From: Escherichia sp. ESNIH1 | GTDB taxonomy: Bacteria; Pseudomonadota; Gammaproteobacteria; Enterobacterales; Enterobacteriaceae | Direction: 5' to 3' | DNA length: 64,000 nucleotides | Assembly: GCA_002918705.1 (NCBI GenBank) | Contig: PQKR01000003.1 | Span: forward strand, 372,001 to 436,000 | Shown: in pieces, positions 50,389-60,761 of the stretch | Layout of the letters: every line of letters starts with the position of its first letter | Numbering within the stretch: position 1 is the first letter of the stretch | Position numbers and translations under genes: made by a program | Notes under the pieces: model-generated | What the model saw: only the letters and a program-made list of their open reading frames with translations | What the model was told of the DNA's origin: nothing | Database searches by the model: none

Positions 50389-53072
50389 CCGACGAGCCGT
50401 TGCGTCCCGATCCCGATCGCCTGCTGGAGCAGGCCAGCAGCACGCATCGCGGCAAGCTGAAGATCTTTTTCGGGGCCTGCGCGGGGGTGGGCAAAACCTT
50501 CGCCATGCTCGCGGAAGCGCAGCGGCTGCGGGCGCAGGGGCTGGATATCGTGGCGGGCGTGGTTGAGACCCACGGCCGCCAGGAGACGGCGGCGATGCTG
50601 GAAAACCTGGCGATCCTGCCGCTAAACGTCACTAACCATCGGGGACGGCGTCTGGCAGAGTTCGACCTCGATGGGGCGCTGGCCCGGCGTCCGGCGCTGA
50701 TCCTGATGGACGAGCTGGCCCATACTAACGCCCCCGGCTCCCGTCACCCAAAGCGCTGGCAGGATGTCGACGAGCTGCTGGAGGCGGGCATTGACGTCTT
50801 CACCACCCTCAACGTGCAGCATCTGGAGAGCCTGAACGATGTGGTAAGCGGCGTGACCGGGATCCAGGTGCGGGAGACCGTGCCGGATCCCTTTTTTGAC
50901 GCTGCCGATGACGTCGTGCTGGTTGACCTGCCCCCGGACGATCTCCGCCAGCGCCTGCACGAGGGCAAGGTCTATATGGGCGGCCAGGCCGAGCGGGCCA
51001 TCGAACACTTTTTCCGCAAGGGTAACCTGATTGCCCTGCGCGAACTGGCCCTGCGGCGCACCGCCGACCGCGTTGACTCCCAGATGCGCGCCTGGCGCGA
51101 TAATCAAGGCATGGAGAAGGTCTGGCATACCCGCGATGCCATTCTGCTCTGTATCGGCCACGGCCAGGGCAATGAGAAGCTGGTGCGTACCGCCGCCCGG
51201 CTGGCGGCGAAGCTGGGCAGCGTCTGGCATGCGGTCTACGTTGAGACGCCCACCCTGCATAAGCTGCCTGCCCAGCGGCGGCGGGCCATTCTGAGCGCTC
51301 TGCGGCTGGCGCAGTCGCTGGGGGCAGAGACCGCGACCCTTGCCGATCCGGCGGAGGAGCGGGCCGTGCTGCGCTACGCCCGGGAGCATAACCTGGGTAA
51401 AATCGTCATTGGCCGCCAGGGTCAGCGCCGCTGGTGGCATGCCCCCTCTTTCGCCGAGCGCCTTGCGCGCCATGCGCCCGATCTCGATCTGCTCGTCGTC
51501 GCCCTTGACGAGAGCGCGTCCCCGTTCCCCCCCCGCGCCGCCGATTCCCGTCCGCTGACGGAGAAGTGGCGAGTGCAGATCACCGGTGGCCTGGTGGCGA
51601 TCGCGCTCTGCGCCCTGATCACCTTTATTGCCAGCCAGTGGCTTATCGCCTTCGACGCCGCCAACCTGGTAATGCTCTATTTGCTGGGGGTGGTGATCGT
51701 TGCCCTGCTCTACGGACGGTGGCCATCGGTGCTGGCTACCGTCATTAATGTCATCAGCTTCGATCTCTTTTTTATTGCCCCGCGCGGCACGCTGGCGGTC
51801 TCCGACGTCCAGTATTTGCTGACCTTTGGCGTGATGCTGACGGTGGGGCTGGTGATCGGCAACCTGACCGCAGGGGTACGCTATCAGGCCCGCATCGCCC
51901 GCTACCGCGAGCAGCGGACCCGCCACCTGTATGAGATGTCGAAAGCGCTGGCGGTCGGCCGTAGCGAGCAGGATATCGCCCTCACCGGCGAGAGGTTTAT
52001 CCAGTCGACCTTTCATGCCCGCAGCCAGATCCTGCTTCCGGACGAGAGCGGTAAGCTACGAGCGATAACGCCTGCGCAGAGCCTGACGCCGTGGGATGAA
52101 GCCATCGCGCAGTGGAGCCTGAGCAAAGGCCTGCCCGCCGGAGCCGGTACCGATACCCTCCCCGGCGTGCCCTATCTGATCCTGCCCCTGAAAAACGGCG
52201 ATAAGACCCGGGGAGTCGTTATCGTCGAGCCGGCCAGCCTGCGCCAGCTGATGATCCCCGAGCAGCAGCGGCTGCTGGAGACCTTTGCCCTGCTGGTGGC
52301 CAGCGCGCTGGAGCGGCTGGCATTAACCACCAGCGAGCAGCATGCGAGGCTCACCAGCGAGCGGGAGAGCATTCGCCACTCGCTGCTCGCGGCGCTGTCG
52401 CACGATCTGCGTACTCCGCTGACCGTACTGTTTGGTCAGGCGGAGATATTAACGCTCGATCTGGCCAGCGACGGATCAAAACATGCTCCGCAGGCCAGCG
52501 AGATCCGCCAGCAGGTGCTGAGTATGACCCGGCTGGTGAATAACCTTCTCGATATGGCGCGCATCCAGTCCGGCGGCTTCAGCCTGAAGCTGGAGTGGCT
52601 CACCCTGGAGGAGATCGTCGGCAGCGCTCTGCAGGCGCTGGATCCCATCAGCGGTGGGCGGCCGGTTCAGCTGGCCCTGCCCGACCCGCTGATGCTGGTG
52701 CGGGTCGACGGCCCGCTGTTTGAGCGCGTGCTGGTCAACCTGCTGGAGAATGCGATGAAATACGCCGGGCCTGCGGCGACAATCGGCATTAACGCCTGGC
52801 GGGATGAAACCCAGCTTCGGCTGGAAGTGTGGGACAGCGGGCCGGGGATCCCGGCAGGGCAAGAGCAGGAGATCTTTGCCAAATTCGCCCGGGGTAATAA
52901 AGAGTCCTCTATTCCAGGCGTTGGGCTGGGGTTGGCTATCTGTGACGCCATTGTGGAGGTGCACGGCGGCACAATTAGCGTCGTAAACCGACCCGAGGGC
53001 GGCGCCAGCTTTCGTGTTACACTTCCGCAAACCGCGCCGCCAGCGCTTGACGAGTTAACCGGAGAAGCGTGA
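50385..53072 (+). CDS. kdpD: Sensor histidine kinase KdpD
   Basis: Membrane kinase/phosphatase sensing K+ limitation. It has 895 residues (E. coli 894). Order: N-terminal KdpD domain with Walker-type [13 protein letters not shown] (about 30), a universal-stress-like domain (about 250-370), four membrane helices (about 400-495), a GAF domain, then HisKA with phosphorylated histidine in [10 protein letters not shown] (about 673) and HATPase motifs [11 protein letters not shown] and GPGIP/GLGLAI. Translationally coupled to kdpC and kdpE. Confidence 0.98.
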   Translation: MTDEPLRPDPDRLLEQASSTHRGKLKIFFGACAGVGKTFAMLAEAQRLRAQGLDIVAGVVETHGRQETAAMLENLAILPLNVTNHRGRRLAEFDLDGALARRPALILMDELAHTNAPGSRHPKRWQDVDELLEAGIDVFTTLNVQHLESLNDVVSGVTGIQVRETVPDPFFDAADDVVLVDLPPDDLRQRLHEGKVYMGGQAERAIEHFFRKGNLIALRELALRRTADRVDSQMRAWRDNQGMEKVWHTRDAILLCIGHGQGNEKLVRTAARLAAKLGSVWHAVYVETPTLHKLPAQRRRAILSALRLAQSLGAETATLADPAEERAVLRYAREHNLGKIVIGRQGQRRWWHAPSFAERLARHAPDLDLLVVALDESASPFPPRAADSRPLTEKWRVQITGGLVAIALCALITFIASQWLIAFDAANLVMLYLLGVVIVALLYGRWPSVLATVINVISFDLFFIAPRGTLAVSDVQYLLTFGVMLTVGLVIGNLTAGVRYQARIARYREQRTRHLYEMSKALAVGRSEQDIALTGERFIQSTFHARSQILLPDESGKLRAITPAQSLTPWDEAIAQWSLSKGLPAGAGTDTLPGVPYLILPLKNGDKTRGVVIVEPASLRQLMIPEQQRLLETFALLVASALERLALTTSEQHARLTSERESIRHSLLAALSHDLRTPLTVLFGQAEILTLDLASDGSKHAPQASEIRQQVLSMTRLVNNLLDMARIQSGGFSLKLEWLTLEEIVGSALQALDPISGGRPVQLALPDPLMLVRVDGPLFERVLVNLLENAMKYAGPAATIGINAWRDETQLRLEVWDSGPGIPAGQEQEIFAKFARGNKESSIPGVGLGLAICDAIVEVHGGTISVVNRPEGGASFRVTLPQTAPPALDELTGEA

Positions 53073-53746
53073 TCAACATTTTAATCGTAGAGGATGAGCA
53101 GGCTATCGTTCGCTTTGTGCGCGCCGCGCTGGAGGCCGATGGCCTGCGGGTACACGAGGCGCAGACCCTACAGCGCGGCCTGCTGGAAGCGGCAACGCGC
53201 AAACCCGATGCGATTATCCTCGACCTCGGCCTGCCCGACGGCGACGGCCTCGATTTTATTCGCGATCTGCGCCAGTGGAGCCAGACGCCGATCATTGTGC
53301 TCTCTGCCCGCGTCGAGGAGCAGGATAAAATCGCCGCCCTCGACGCCGGGGCAGATGACTATCTCAGCAAGCCGTTTGGCATTGGGGAGCTACAGGCGCG
53401 CCTGCGGGTCGCGCTTCGCCGCCACGGCAACGCCAGTCAGAGCGATCCGCTGATAACCTTCTCTGATGTGCGCGTTGACCTGGCCGCCAGGCGCATTCAG
53501 CGCGGCGAAGAGGAGATCCACCTGACGCCCATCGAGTTTCGCCTGCTGGCGGTGCTGATAGGCCATCACGGCAAGGTGCTCACCCAGCGACAGCTGCTGC
53601 GCGAGGTGTGGGGCCCTAATGCGGTGGAACACAGCCACTACCTGCGCATCTATATGGGCCATCTGCGTCAGAAACTGGAAAATGACCCGGCCCGCCCGCG
53701 CCATTTTATTACGGAAACCGGAATTGGCTATCGCTTTATGCTGTAA
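53069..53746 (+). CDS. kdpE: Response regulator KdpE
   Basis: OmpR-type regulator that activates kdpFABC when phosphorylated by KdpD. It has 225 residues, as in E. coli. Receiver domain with phosphorylated aspartate in ILDLGLPDGDG (about 52) and conserved lysine in LSKPFG; C-terminal winged helix with ITETGIGYRF. The start is a GTG overlapping the kdpD stop (GTGA). Confidence 0.97.
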   Translation: MINILIVEDEQAIVRFVRAALEADGLRVHEAQTLQRGLLEAATRKPDAIILDLGLPDGDGLDFIRDLRQWSQTPIIVLSARVEEQDKIAALDAGADDYLSKPFGIGELQARLRVALRRHGNASQSDPLITFSDVRVDLAARRIQRGEEEIHLTPIEFRLLAVLIGHHGKVLTQRQLLREVWGPNAVEHSHYLRIYMGHLRQKLENDPARPRHFITETGIGYRFML

Positions 53747-53989
53747 ATATATCTCTTTTTTTAATTTAATATTTAATTCCACGGGCTAATTCCACCCTTT
53801 TAAATAAGTAATTAATACAGTCAAATATCACTCATTCCTGCTATTTTTATTGATCAACCTCACGGTGAAAATTAAATCTATCGATAAAATAGCCCCGGAC
53901 ATCAGTTAGCTTCGGGCTATATCCCACCCTGTAAAATCAATTCCTTATAAGAATTGAGGGGCGATTATTACCTAAAATAAGGACGTATT
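53747..53989. promoter_or_regulatory. speF upstream region without a speFL leader ORF
   Basis: A/T-rich 243-base gap. There is no ATG on the plus strand, and none of the short GTG/TTG frames encodes the FNAR-type end of the E. coli SpeFL arrest peptide. Two structured elements are present: ATAGCCC ... GGGCTAT (7-bp stem, about 53889-53920) and CAATTC-CTTATAA-GAATTG (about 53939-53957). AAATAAGGACG is the speF ribosome site. Confidence 0.6.
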
Positions 53990-56149
53990 ATGCAACGCTT
54001 GAAAATAGCGGCCAGCCGGGCCTGCCACGCATTCATCTCCACCCGCCGTGATATTATCGATCTGCACGACAGCAACTTTATAGACGTTGCCGCCGCCGTG
54101 CTCTCTATTAATGACATCCATAAAGGGATGGTGGAAAAGATTGAGGAGACCGGATTCAATATTCCTATTTTCGTTATGACTCACGAGGCCGAGTTTGTTC
54201 CGGCAACCTATTTGCCCGATATTTACGGCGTCTTTCAGTATGGTAACGCCAACCGGGAATATTATAGCCGTCAGCTTGAGGCCGCCGCGCTAAAATATGA
54301 GCGTGGGTTACGCCCGCCCTTTTTCAGCGCCCTGACGGACTATGTGAAGCAGGGCAACAGCGCCTTTGACTGCCCGGGTCACCAGGGCGGGCAATTTTTC
54401 CGCCGTCATCCGGCCGGCAATCAGTTTGTGGATTTCTTTGGCGAAGCGCTATTCCGGGCGGATCTCTGCAACGCTGACGTAGCGATGGGCGATCTGCTGA
54501 TCCACGAAGGCGCACCCCGCCTGGCCCAGCAGCATGCGGCAAAGGTATTTAACGCCGATAAGACCTACTTCGTTCTCAACGGCACCTCGTCAGCCAATAA
54601 AGTCGTCCTTAACGCCCTGCTGGCCCCAGGGGATCTGGTGCTGTTCGACCGCAACAACCACAAGTCTAACCACCACGGGGCGCTGCTGCAGGCGGGCGCC
54701 ACGCCGGTCTATCTGGAGACGGCGCGTAACCCCTACGGCTTTATCGGCGGCATTGATGCCCACTGCTTTGAAGAGCCGTACCTGCGTGAACTTGTGGCAG
54801 AGGTCTCGCCTGAACATGCAGAGCGTCAGCGTCCGTTCCGTCTGGCAGTGATCCAGCTCGGCACCTATGACGGCACCATCTACAATGCTCGCCAGGTGGT
54901 GGACAGCATTGGCCATCTCTGCGACTACATCCTTTTTGACTCCGCCTGGGTGGGCTACGAACAGTTTATCCCGATGATGGCCGACTGCTTGCCGCTGCTG
55001 CTGGATCTCAACGAGAACGATCCCGGCATTCTGGTGACCCAGTCGGTGCACAAGCAGCAGGCAGGCTTCTCCCAGACCTCACAAATCCATAAAAAAGATA
55101 GCCATATCAAGGGGCAGCCGCGCTACGTTCCGCACAAACGCCTGAACAACGCCTTTATGATGCACGCCTCCACCAGCCCCTTCTATCCGCTCTTTGCCGC
55201 CCTGGACGTTAACGCGCGCATGCACGAGGGTGAGAGCGGGAAACGGATGTGGATGCGCTGCGTTGAGCAGGGCGTCGAGGCCCGTAAGATGATCCTCGAT
55301 CAGTGCCGGTTTATCCGCCCGTTTGTTCCGACGACCGTAGACGACCGCCCGTGGGCCTCTTATAAAACCGCCGAGATCGCCCGCGATCTGCGCTTCTTCC
55401 ACTTCGTACCCGGCGAGAACTGGCACGCCTTTGAGGGGTATGCCCCGCATCAGTACTTTATCGATCCCTGCAAGCTGCTGCTGACCACACCGGGCATTGA
55501 TGCCGCCACCGGTGAATATGAGGCGTTTGGCGTCCCGGCGACCATCCTCGCCAACTATTTGCGCGAAAACGGCGTGGTGCCGGAGAAGTGCGATCTTAAC
55601 TCTATCCTCTTCCTGCTAACGCCAGCGGAGGAGATGGGCAAGCTGCAGCAGCTGGTGGCCCGGCTGGCACAGTTTGAGGCGCTGCTGGTCAGCGATGCGC
55701 CGCTGCAGGAGGTGCTGCCCTCGATCTACCATCAGCACCCTGAGCGCTATGCTGGTTACACCCTACGTCAGCTCTGCCAGGAGATGCACGACCTCTATGC
55801 GCGCAACAACGTTAAACAGCTGCAGAAAGAGATGTTCCGTAAAGCCTGCCTACCGCCGGTGCGCATGTCACCTCAGGAGGCTAACTACGCCTTTATCCGC
55901 GGCGAGAGCGAGCTCGTGCTGCTGAGCGAGGCAGAGGGACGGATCGCCGCCGAGGGCGCGCTGCCCTATCCGCCGGGCGTACTGTGCGTCGTACCGGGTG
56001 AGGTCTGGGGGGGTTCCGTACTGCGCTACTTTACCGCGCTTGAGGAGGGGATCAATCTGCTGCCGGGCTTCGCACCAGAGCTACAGGGGGTCTACATTCA
56101 GGAGCACGAGGGGCGTAAGTCGGTGTGGTGTAACGTGATCAAAGAGTAA
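53990..56149 (+). CDS. speF: Inducible ornithine decarboxylase
   Basis: PLP enzyme converting ornithine to putrescine with proton consumption, normally induced in acid with ornithine. It has 719 residues against 732 in E. coli; the E. coli C-terminal tail after VIKP is missing and this protein ends CNVIKE. The N-terminal wing domain (1-105) is clearly more divergent than the rest. The catalytic PLP lysine lies in SVHKQQAGFSQTSQIHKK, preceded by FDSAWVGYEQF. The partner antiporter potE does not follow; the next gene is pgm on the other strand. Confidence 0.94.
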   Translation: MQRLKIAASRACHAFISTRRDIIDLHDSNFIDVAAAVLSINDIHKGMVEKIEETGFNIPIFVMTHEAEFVPATYLPDIYGVFQYGNANREYYSRQLEAAALKYERGLRPPFFSALTDYVKQGNSAFDCPGHQGGQFFRRHPAGNQFVDFFGEALFRADLCNADVAMGDLLIHEGAPRLAQQHAAKVFNADKTYFVLNGTSSANKVVLNALLAPGDLVLFDRNNHKSNHHGALLQAGATPVYLETARNPYGFIGGIDAHCFEEPYLRELVAEVSPEHAERQRPFRLAVIQLGTYDGTIYNARQVVDSIGHLCDYILFDSAWVGYEQFIPMMADCLPLLLDLNENDPGILVTQSVHKQQAGFSQTSQIHKKDSHIKGQPRYVPHKRLNNAFMMHASTSPFYPLFAALDVNARMHEGESGKRMWMRCVEQGVEARKMILDQCRFIRPFVPTTVDDRPWASYKTAEIARDLRFFHFVPGENWHAFEGYAPHQYFIDPCKLLLTTPGIDAATGEYEAFGVPATILANYLRENGVVPEKCDLNSILFLLTPAEEMGKLQQLVARLAQFEALLVSDAPLQEVLPSIYHQHPERYAGYTLRQLCQEMHDLYARNNVKQLQKEMFRKACLPPVRMSPQEANYAFIRGESELVLLSEAEGRIAAEGALPYPPGVLCVVPGEVWGGSVLRYFTALEEGINLLPGFAPELQGVYIQEHEGRKSVWCNVIKE

Positions 56150-56169
56150 AAATTACCCGGAAAGAATAA

Positions 56170-56197
56170 CGCCCGGCGGCGCGATGCCGCCGGGCGC
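56170..56197. terminator. Bidirectional terminator between speF and pgm
   Basis: CGCCCGGCGGC, loop GCGAT, GCCGCCGGGCG: a perfect 11-bp stem in the 57-base gap between convergent genes. Also REP-like. Confidence 0.8.
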
Positions 56198-56206
56198 TTA
56201 GCAGCA

Positions 56207-57847
56207 TCAGGCGTTTTTCAGCACTTCGCTTACGATCTCTACCGCTTCTTTCTCAATCAGCTTACGGTGCTCTTCACCGAGGAAGCTTTCGCAGTAAATC
56301 TTGTAGGCATCTTCCGTACCTGACGGACGTGCGGCAAACCAGCCGTTGTCGGTCATCACCTTCAGCCCGCCGATAGAGGCGCCGTTACCTGGTGCAGCGG
56401 TCAGACGAGCGGTGATCGGATCGCCAGCCAGCTGGCTCGCGCTGACCATTTCCGGCGACAGCTTCGACAGCGCCGCTTTTTGCGCTGAGGTCGCCCCAGC
56501 CTGCAGACGGTTGTAGCTCGGCGCGCCAAAGCGCTCGGCCAGCTCATCGTAGTGCTGCTGCGGGTTTTTGCCGGTGACGGCGGTGATTTCCGCGGCCAGC
56601 AGGCACATGATAATGCCGTCTTTATCGGTGGACCACGGGGTGCCGTCAAAGCGCAGGAACGAGGCCCCGGCGCTCTCTTCGCCGCCGAAACCGAAGCTGC
56701 CGTCGTGCAGGCCATCAACAAACCACTTGAAGCCAACCGGCACTTCTACCAGCTTGCGGCCCAGATCGTTGACCACGCGGTCAATCATCGCCGAGGAGAC
56801 CAGGGTTTTACCGACTGCCACCTCTTTGCCCCACTGCGGACGGTGCTGGAACAGGTAATTAATCGCTACCGCCAGGTAGTGGTTCGGATTCATCAGCCCT
56901 GCCGGGGTAACGATGCCGTGACGGTCATAGTCGGGATCGTTAGCAAAGGCCAGATCGAACTTATCGCGCAGCGCCAGCAGGCCCGCCATCGCACACTCGG
57001 AGGAGCAGTCCATACGGATCGCGCCATCTTTATCGAGATGCATAAAGCGGAAGGTCTGATCGACCTGATCGTTAACGATGGTCAGATCCAGCTTGTAGTA
57101 CTCGGCAATGCGCTTCCAGTACTCAATACCGGAGCCGCCCAGCGGGTCGACGCCCAGCTTCAGGCCCGCTTTCTGGATCGCGGCCATGTCGACGATCTCA
57201 GCCAGACCTTCAATAAAGGGCTGTACCAGATCCTTTTCGGTCACACGGCCCGAGGTCATGGCTTCATCAAGGGAGATGCGCTTAACGCCTTCCAGACCGG
57301 CTGCCAGCAGGGCGTTGGCACGATCTTCGACGACCTTGGTCACGTTGGTGTCGGCCGGGCCACCGTTAGGCGGGTTGTATTTGATGCCGCCATCTTCCGG
57401 CGGGTTGTGCGAAGGGGTAATGACGATACCGTCAGCCTGAGCGCCACCCTGCTTATTGTGCTCGAGGATAGCATTCGACACCGCAGGGGTTGGCGTGAAG
57501 CCGTTGTTCTCCTGCACGATGATATCGACGCCGTTGGCGGCCAGCACTTCCAGCACGGAGATAAACGCCGGCTCGGAGAGCGCGTGGGTATCCTTACCGA
57601 CATAGCACGGCCCAGTAATGCCGTTTTTAGCGCGCTCTTCGGCAATCGCCTGCGCAATGGCCAGAATGTGCGGTTCATTGAAGCTATGGCGTACCGAACT
57701 GCCGCGATGGCCGGAGGTGCCGAATTTTACCGCATGTTCGCTGTTGCCCGTTTCCGGCTTCAGCACGTAGTACTGCGCGGTAAGCTGAGCGACGTTAATC
57801 AGATCGCCCTGTTGTGCAGGCTGTCCTGCGCGTTCATGATTTGCCAT
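56207..57847 (-). CDS. pgm: Phosphoglucomutase
   Basis: Interconverts glucose 1- and 6-phosphate. It has 546 residues from [14 protein letters not shown], the E. coli length; seven extra codons to 57868 are not expected. The phosphoserine is in [13 protein letters not shown] (about 146), the metal loop in NDPDYDRHG and the phosphate site in [13 protein letters not shown] near the C-terminus. It lies 24 bases after seqA and is probably co-transcribed with it. Confidence 0.97.
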   Translation of the reverse strand: MANHERAGQPAQQGDLINVAQLTAQYYVLKPETGNSEHAVKFGTSGHRGSSVRHSFNEPHILAIAQAIAEERAKNGITGPCYVGKDTHALSEPAFISVLEVLAANGVDIIVQENNGFTPTPAVSNAILEHNKQGGAQADGIVITPSHNPPEDGGIKYNPPNGGPADTNVTKVVEDRANALLAAGLEGVKRISLDEAMTSGRVTEKDLVQPFIEGLAEIVDMAAIQKAGLKLGVDPLGGSGIEYWKRIAEYYKLDLTIVNDQVDQTFRFMHLDKDGAIRMDCSSECAMAGLLALRDKFDLAFANDPDYDRHGIVTPAGLMNPNHYLAVAINYLFQHRPQWGKEVAVGKTLVSSAMIDRVVNDLGRKLVEVPVGFKWFVDGLHDGSFGFGGEESAGASFLRFDGTPWSTDKDGIIMCLLAAEITAVTGKNPQQHYDELAERFGAPSYNRLQAGATSAQKAALSKLSPEMVSASQLAGDPITARLTAAPGNGASIGGLKVMTDNGWFAARPSGTEDAYKIYCESFLGEEHRKLIEKEAVEIVSEVLKNA

Positions 57848-57871
57848 TGCCTGATCCTTCTTATGCAAGGG

Positions 57872-58417
57872 TTAGATTGTGCCGCAAACCTTGTCAATCA
57901 GCTCCACCGGGAACTGCATCGACTGCATGATATGCTCCACCATGCTGCGTTTGCGGTCCGTATTCGTATTCGTGATCACCCAGTATGGCGTATTCGCCAG
58001 GTGCTTAGGTTTGGTCTGTGCCCCGTTTTGCAGCAGCGTCTGCTCACTGCCCGCAAAGTAGACGCGGGTACGGCCATGCAGGGACTCCGTCGCCTCGGCA
58101 AACGCTTTCTCATCCAATGAATAGAGTGTAGACAGCACCAGCATGAAGCGGTTAACCGCTTTGCGCTGTTCTGCATATTCGTCAGAGAGCAGCAGTTCGC
58201 GCATGGCACGGACTTTGTCTTTTACAGGATTAACCGGCTTCACTTCGGCCGGGACGTTGACAATGGCGGCCTCTTTCGGGGCGGTGGCCGCTGGCCTGCT
58301 GCCGTTGGCGGTAAACTTCAGCATCCGGCGTAAAATCTCGGATGCGCTCTCGCCGATGTGTTTGGTATGGCTAGCAATATAGCTGTAAAGCTCATCATCA
58401 ACTTCGATCGTTTTCAT
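57872..58417 (-). CDS. seqA: Replication initiation modulator SeqA
   Basis: Binds hemimethylated GATC pairs, sequesters oriC and organises new DNA. It has 181 residues from MKTIEVDDELYSYIA, as in E. coli. The N-terminal oligomerisation domain (1-35) is followed by a linker (about 40-65) that differs from E. coli, and the DNA-binding domain (about 71-181) with GRTRVYFAGSE and TPYWVITNTNT. Divergent from ybfF. Confidence 0.96.
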   Translation of the reverse strand: MKTIEVDDELYSYIASHTKHIGESASEILRRMLKFTANGSRPAATAPKEAAIVNVPAEVKPVNPVKDKVRAMRELLLSDEYAEQRKAVNRFMLVLSTLYSLDEKAFAEATESLHGRTRVYFAGSEQTLLQNGAQTKPKHLANTPYWVITNTNTDRKRSMVEHIMQSMQFPVELIDKVCGTI

Positions 58418-58587
58418 TTTAATCCAGTGGAGTATCTTATCTGAATACAAGCTGTTGGGATTATAGGCGAAATCTCAACAACGGTTAACGTCAGGCAAAA
58501 GTCGGTTCGCGTCGACCCCTTGCAGCCAGGCGGTAGAATGGTCAACATAATACCCTAACCCGACAGAGCGAAAAAAAGAACTTTGCC

Positions 58588-59361
58588 ATGAAATTGAATA
58601 CCCGAGCGCAATCTGCACAACATCCGCACAACAATTCTCCCATTGTCCTGGTTCACGGCCTGTTTGGCAGCCTGGACAACCTCGGCGTGCTGGCGCGCGA
58701 TCTGGTAAACGATCACGATATCATCCAGGTGGATATGCGCAACCACGGTCTCTCTCCCCGCTCGCCGGAGATGAACTACCCGGCGATGGCGCAGGATCTG
58801 CTGGATACCCTCGACGCGCAGGGTCTCGAAAAGGCCACCTTTATCGGCCACTCTATGGGCGGCAAGGCGGTAATGGCGCTTACCGCGCTTGCCCCAGAAC
58901 GGATCGATCGGCTGGTTGCTATTGATATTGCCCCGGTTGACTATCAGGTACGTCGTCATGACGAGATTTTTGCCGCTATCAAGGCGGTGACGGCTGCAGG
59001 GGCCACCAGCCGCCAGCAGGCCGCTGCGCTGATGCGTCAGACCCTGCATGAAGAGGGCGTTATTCAGTTTCTTCTGAAATCGTTCATTGACGGTGAGTGG
59101 CGCTTCAACGTGCCGGTTCTGTGGGACCGCTATGAAGAGATTATTGGCTGGCAGACCGTACCGGCCTGGGATCGCCCGGCGCTGTTTGTCCGCGGCGGCC
59201 AGTCGCCCTACGTCACCGAGGCACATCGCGATGCGCTGCTGGCCCAGTTCCCGCAGGCACGGGCGCATGTGATTGCCGGAGCCGGTCACTGGGTGCATGC
59301 TGAAAAGCCCGAGGCGGTGCTGCGGGCGATCCGCCGCTATCTGGCAAACGATGCGGGCTGA
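58588..59361 (+). CDS. ybfF: Alpha/beta-hydrolase YbfF (esterase)
   Basis: Serine esterase acting on acyl-CoA and short esters in E. coli. It has 257 residues (E. coli 254). The oxyanion region is VLVHGLFGSLDN (about 20); the nucleophile elbow is GHSMGG (about 92), and the catalytic histidine is in GAGHWVHAEKP near the C-terminus. Confidence 0.95.
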   Translation: MKLNTRAQSAQHPHNNSPIVLVHGLFGSLDNLGVLARDLVNDHDIIQVDMRNHGLSPRSPEMNYPAMAQDLLDTLDAQGLEKATFIGHSMGGKAVMALTALAPERIDRLVAIDIAPVDYQVRRHDEIFAAIKAVTAAGATSRQQAAALMRQTLHEEGVIQFLLKSFIDGEWRFNVPVLWDRYEEIIGWQTVPAWDRPALFVRGGQSPYVTEAHRDALLAQFPQARAHVIAGAGHWVHAEKPEAVLRAIRRYLANDAG

Positions 59362-59373
59362 TTAAAAACCCGG
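59358..59373 (+). promoter_or_regulatory. Degenerate LexA box before ybfE
   Basis: CTGATTAAAAACCCGG spans the ybfF stop codon. It matches the reported E. coli ybfE SOS box (CTGATTAAAAACCCAG) except for one base in the conserved right arm, so LexA control may be weaker here. Confidence 0.4.
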
Positions 59374-59490
59374 CGACCGGACGCGGCAGGGCTTACGGTC
59401 GTTGGCGTCCCTGCTCTGCTGATGTATGATGGCGCGCTAATCGCACAGGGTTACCCTGGCAGCCTGTTTTCCCCGACGTCACCCTAAATC

Positions 59491-59784
59491 ATGGCAAAAG
59501 AACAAACGGACCGTACGACACTAGATCTGTTCGCGAACGAGCGTCGCCCGGGACGACCGAAAACGAATCCGCTTTCGCGTGACGAACAGCTACGCATCAA
59601 CAAGCGAAACCAGCTTAAACGCGACAAAGTTCGCGGACTTAAGCGCGTCGAGCTGAAGATGAACGCTGACGCCGTTGAGGCGCTCAATGCGCTGGCCGAT
59701 GCCCGGCAGATGAGCCGCAGCGAGCTGATCGAAGAGCTGCTGCTCACCCAGCTCCAGGCCCTGCATCGCCAGGGCGACGTCTGA
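59491..59784 (+). CDS. ybfE: LexA-regulated ribbon-helix-helix protein YbfE
   Basis: 97-residue basic protein; E. coli YbfE is SOS-induced and resembles CopB-type repressors. The N-terminal half is rich in Arg/Lys (GRPKTNPLSRDEQLRINKR). The C-terminal half contains a ribbon-helix-helix-like segment (VELKMNADAVEALNALADARQMSRSELIEELL). Target unknown. Confidence 0.88.
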   Translation: MAKEQTDRTTLDLFANERRPGRPKTNPLSRDEQLRINKRNQLKRDKVRGLKRVELKMNADAVEALNALADARQMSRSELIEELLLTQLQALHRQGDV

Positions 59785-59933
59785 AAATCTCGTCAAATCA
59801 CACTTTCATGTAGCACAGAGTGCAGTCCGAACGATTACGAATTTCGCGTATGGCTCTGTTCTGCTATTATTGCCCTTATCCGTGGGCTGTGCTCCACCAC
59901 CATATCATTAAGTTTCAAGAGGTTATTTTACTC

Positions 59934-60464
59934 ATGGCAATTACAGGCATTTTTTTCGGTAGCGACACCGGTAACACCGAAAATATCGCGAAGATGATCC
60001 AGAAGCAGCTTGGTAAAGAGATTGCCGACGTGCATGACATTGCCAAGAGCAGCAAAGAAGATCTGGAAGGCTATGATATCCTGCTGCTGGGCATCCCGAC
60101 CTGGTACTATGGTGAAGCGCAGTGCGACTGGGACGACTTCTTCCCGACCCTGGAAGAGGTGGATTTCAACGGTAAGCTGGTGGCGCTGTTCGGCTGCGGC
60201 GATCAGGAGGACTATGCAGAGTACTTCTGTGATGCACTCGGCACCATTCGTGATATCATTGAACCCAACGGTGCAACTATCGTAGGTCACTGGCCAACCG
60301 CGGGTTATCATTTTGAAGCGTCTAAAGGCCTGGCCGATGACGACCACTTCGTCGGACTTGCTATTGACGAAGATCGTCAGCCGGAGCTGACCGCCGAGCG
60401 CGTTGAGAAGTGGGTCAAGCAGATCTCTGAAGAGCTACACCTGGACGAGATCGTTAACGCCTGA
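59934..60464 (+). CDS. fldA: Flavodoxin 1
   Basis: FMN electron carrier that supports IspG/IspH, biotin synthase, pyruvate formate-lyase activation and others. It has 176 residues from [16 protein letters not shown], as in E. coli. The FMN phosphate loop is GSDTGNTE (about 9); the stacking residues are in [14 protein letters not shown] (Trp57) and [10 protein letters not shown] (Tyr94). The frame continues upstream to 59820 without family support. The best ribosome site, AAGAGG, is rather far from the start (about 11 bases). Confidence 0.97.
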   Translation: MAITGIFFGSDTGNTENIAKMIQKQLGKEIADVHDIAKSSKEDLEGYDILLLGIPTWYYGEAQCDWDDFFPTLEEVDFNGKLVALFGCGDQEDYAEYFCDALGTIRDIIEPNGATIVGHWPTAGYHFEASKGLADDDHFVGLAIDEDRQPELTAERVEKWVKQISEELHLDEIVNA

Positions 60465-60670
60465 TGTTAACGGCGTGGCCTTCGTGCTGCGCCGCTATTG
60501 ATAGATAAAAGCAATAGAAATAATTGCTACAATTTTTTAACTTTCGCGTACATACCTGTACAATATCCCCTGGTCAAACGGGTCGCGCAACGATTGTTTG
60601 TTGGCGAGGCCACGTTTTATACGCATACTTTACTTGAGGACTTGTAGTTTTCATTTAGAAGTGGCAATTC

Positions 60671-60689
60671 TATAATGAGACGCATTTAC
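60671..60689 (+). promoter_or_regulatory. Fur-box-like operator over the uof start
   Basis: TATAATGAGACGCATTTAC is close to the autoregulatory iron box of E. coli fur (TATAATGATACGCATTATC), with three changes. It overlaps the uof start codon. Confidence 0.6.
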
Positions 60690-60761
60690 TCAAGGTCATT
60701 CTCATTAACTTCCGCCTCGGAAGTGGATCGATTAGCAACAGGACAGACTCCGCATGACTGA
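60675..60761 (+). CDS. uof: Leader peptide Uof, upstream of fur
   Basis: 28-codon ORF (MRRIYSRSFSLTSASEVDRL, then ATGQTPHD) whose stop lies 8 bases inside fur. In E. coli, uof is the same length and fur translation is coupled to it; the sRNA RyhB represses fur by blocking uof translation. Position, length and overlap are all conserved here. Confidence 0.88.
   Translation: MRRIYSRSFSLTSASEVDRLATGQTPHD

Noticed and set aside
50622..52016. 464-codon minus-strand ORF opposite kdpD
   Set aside because: Shadow frame in GC-rich coding sequence; kdpD is intact with all motifs on the plus strand.
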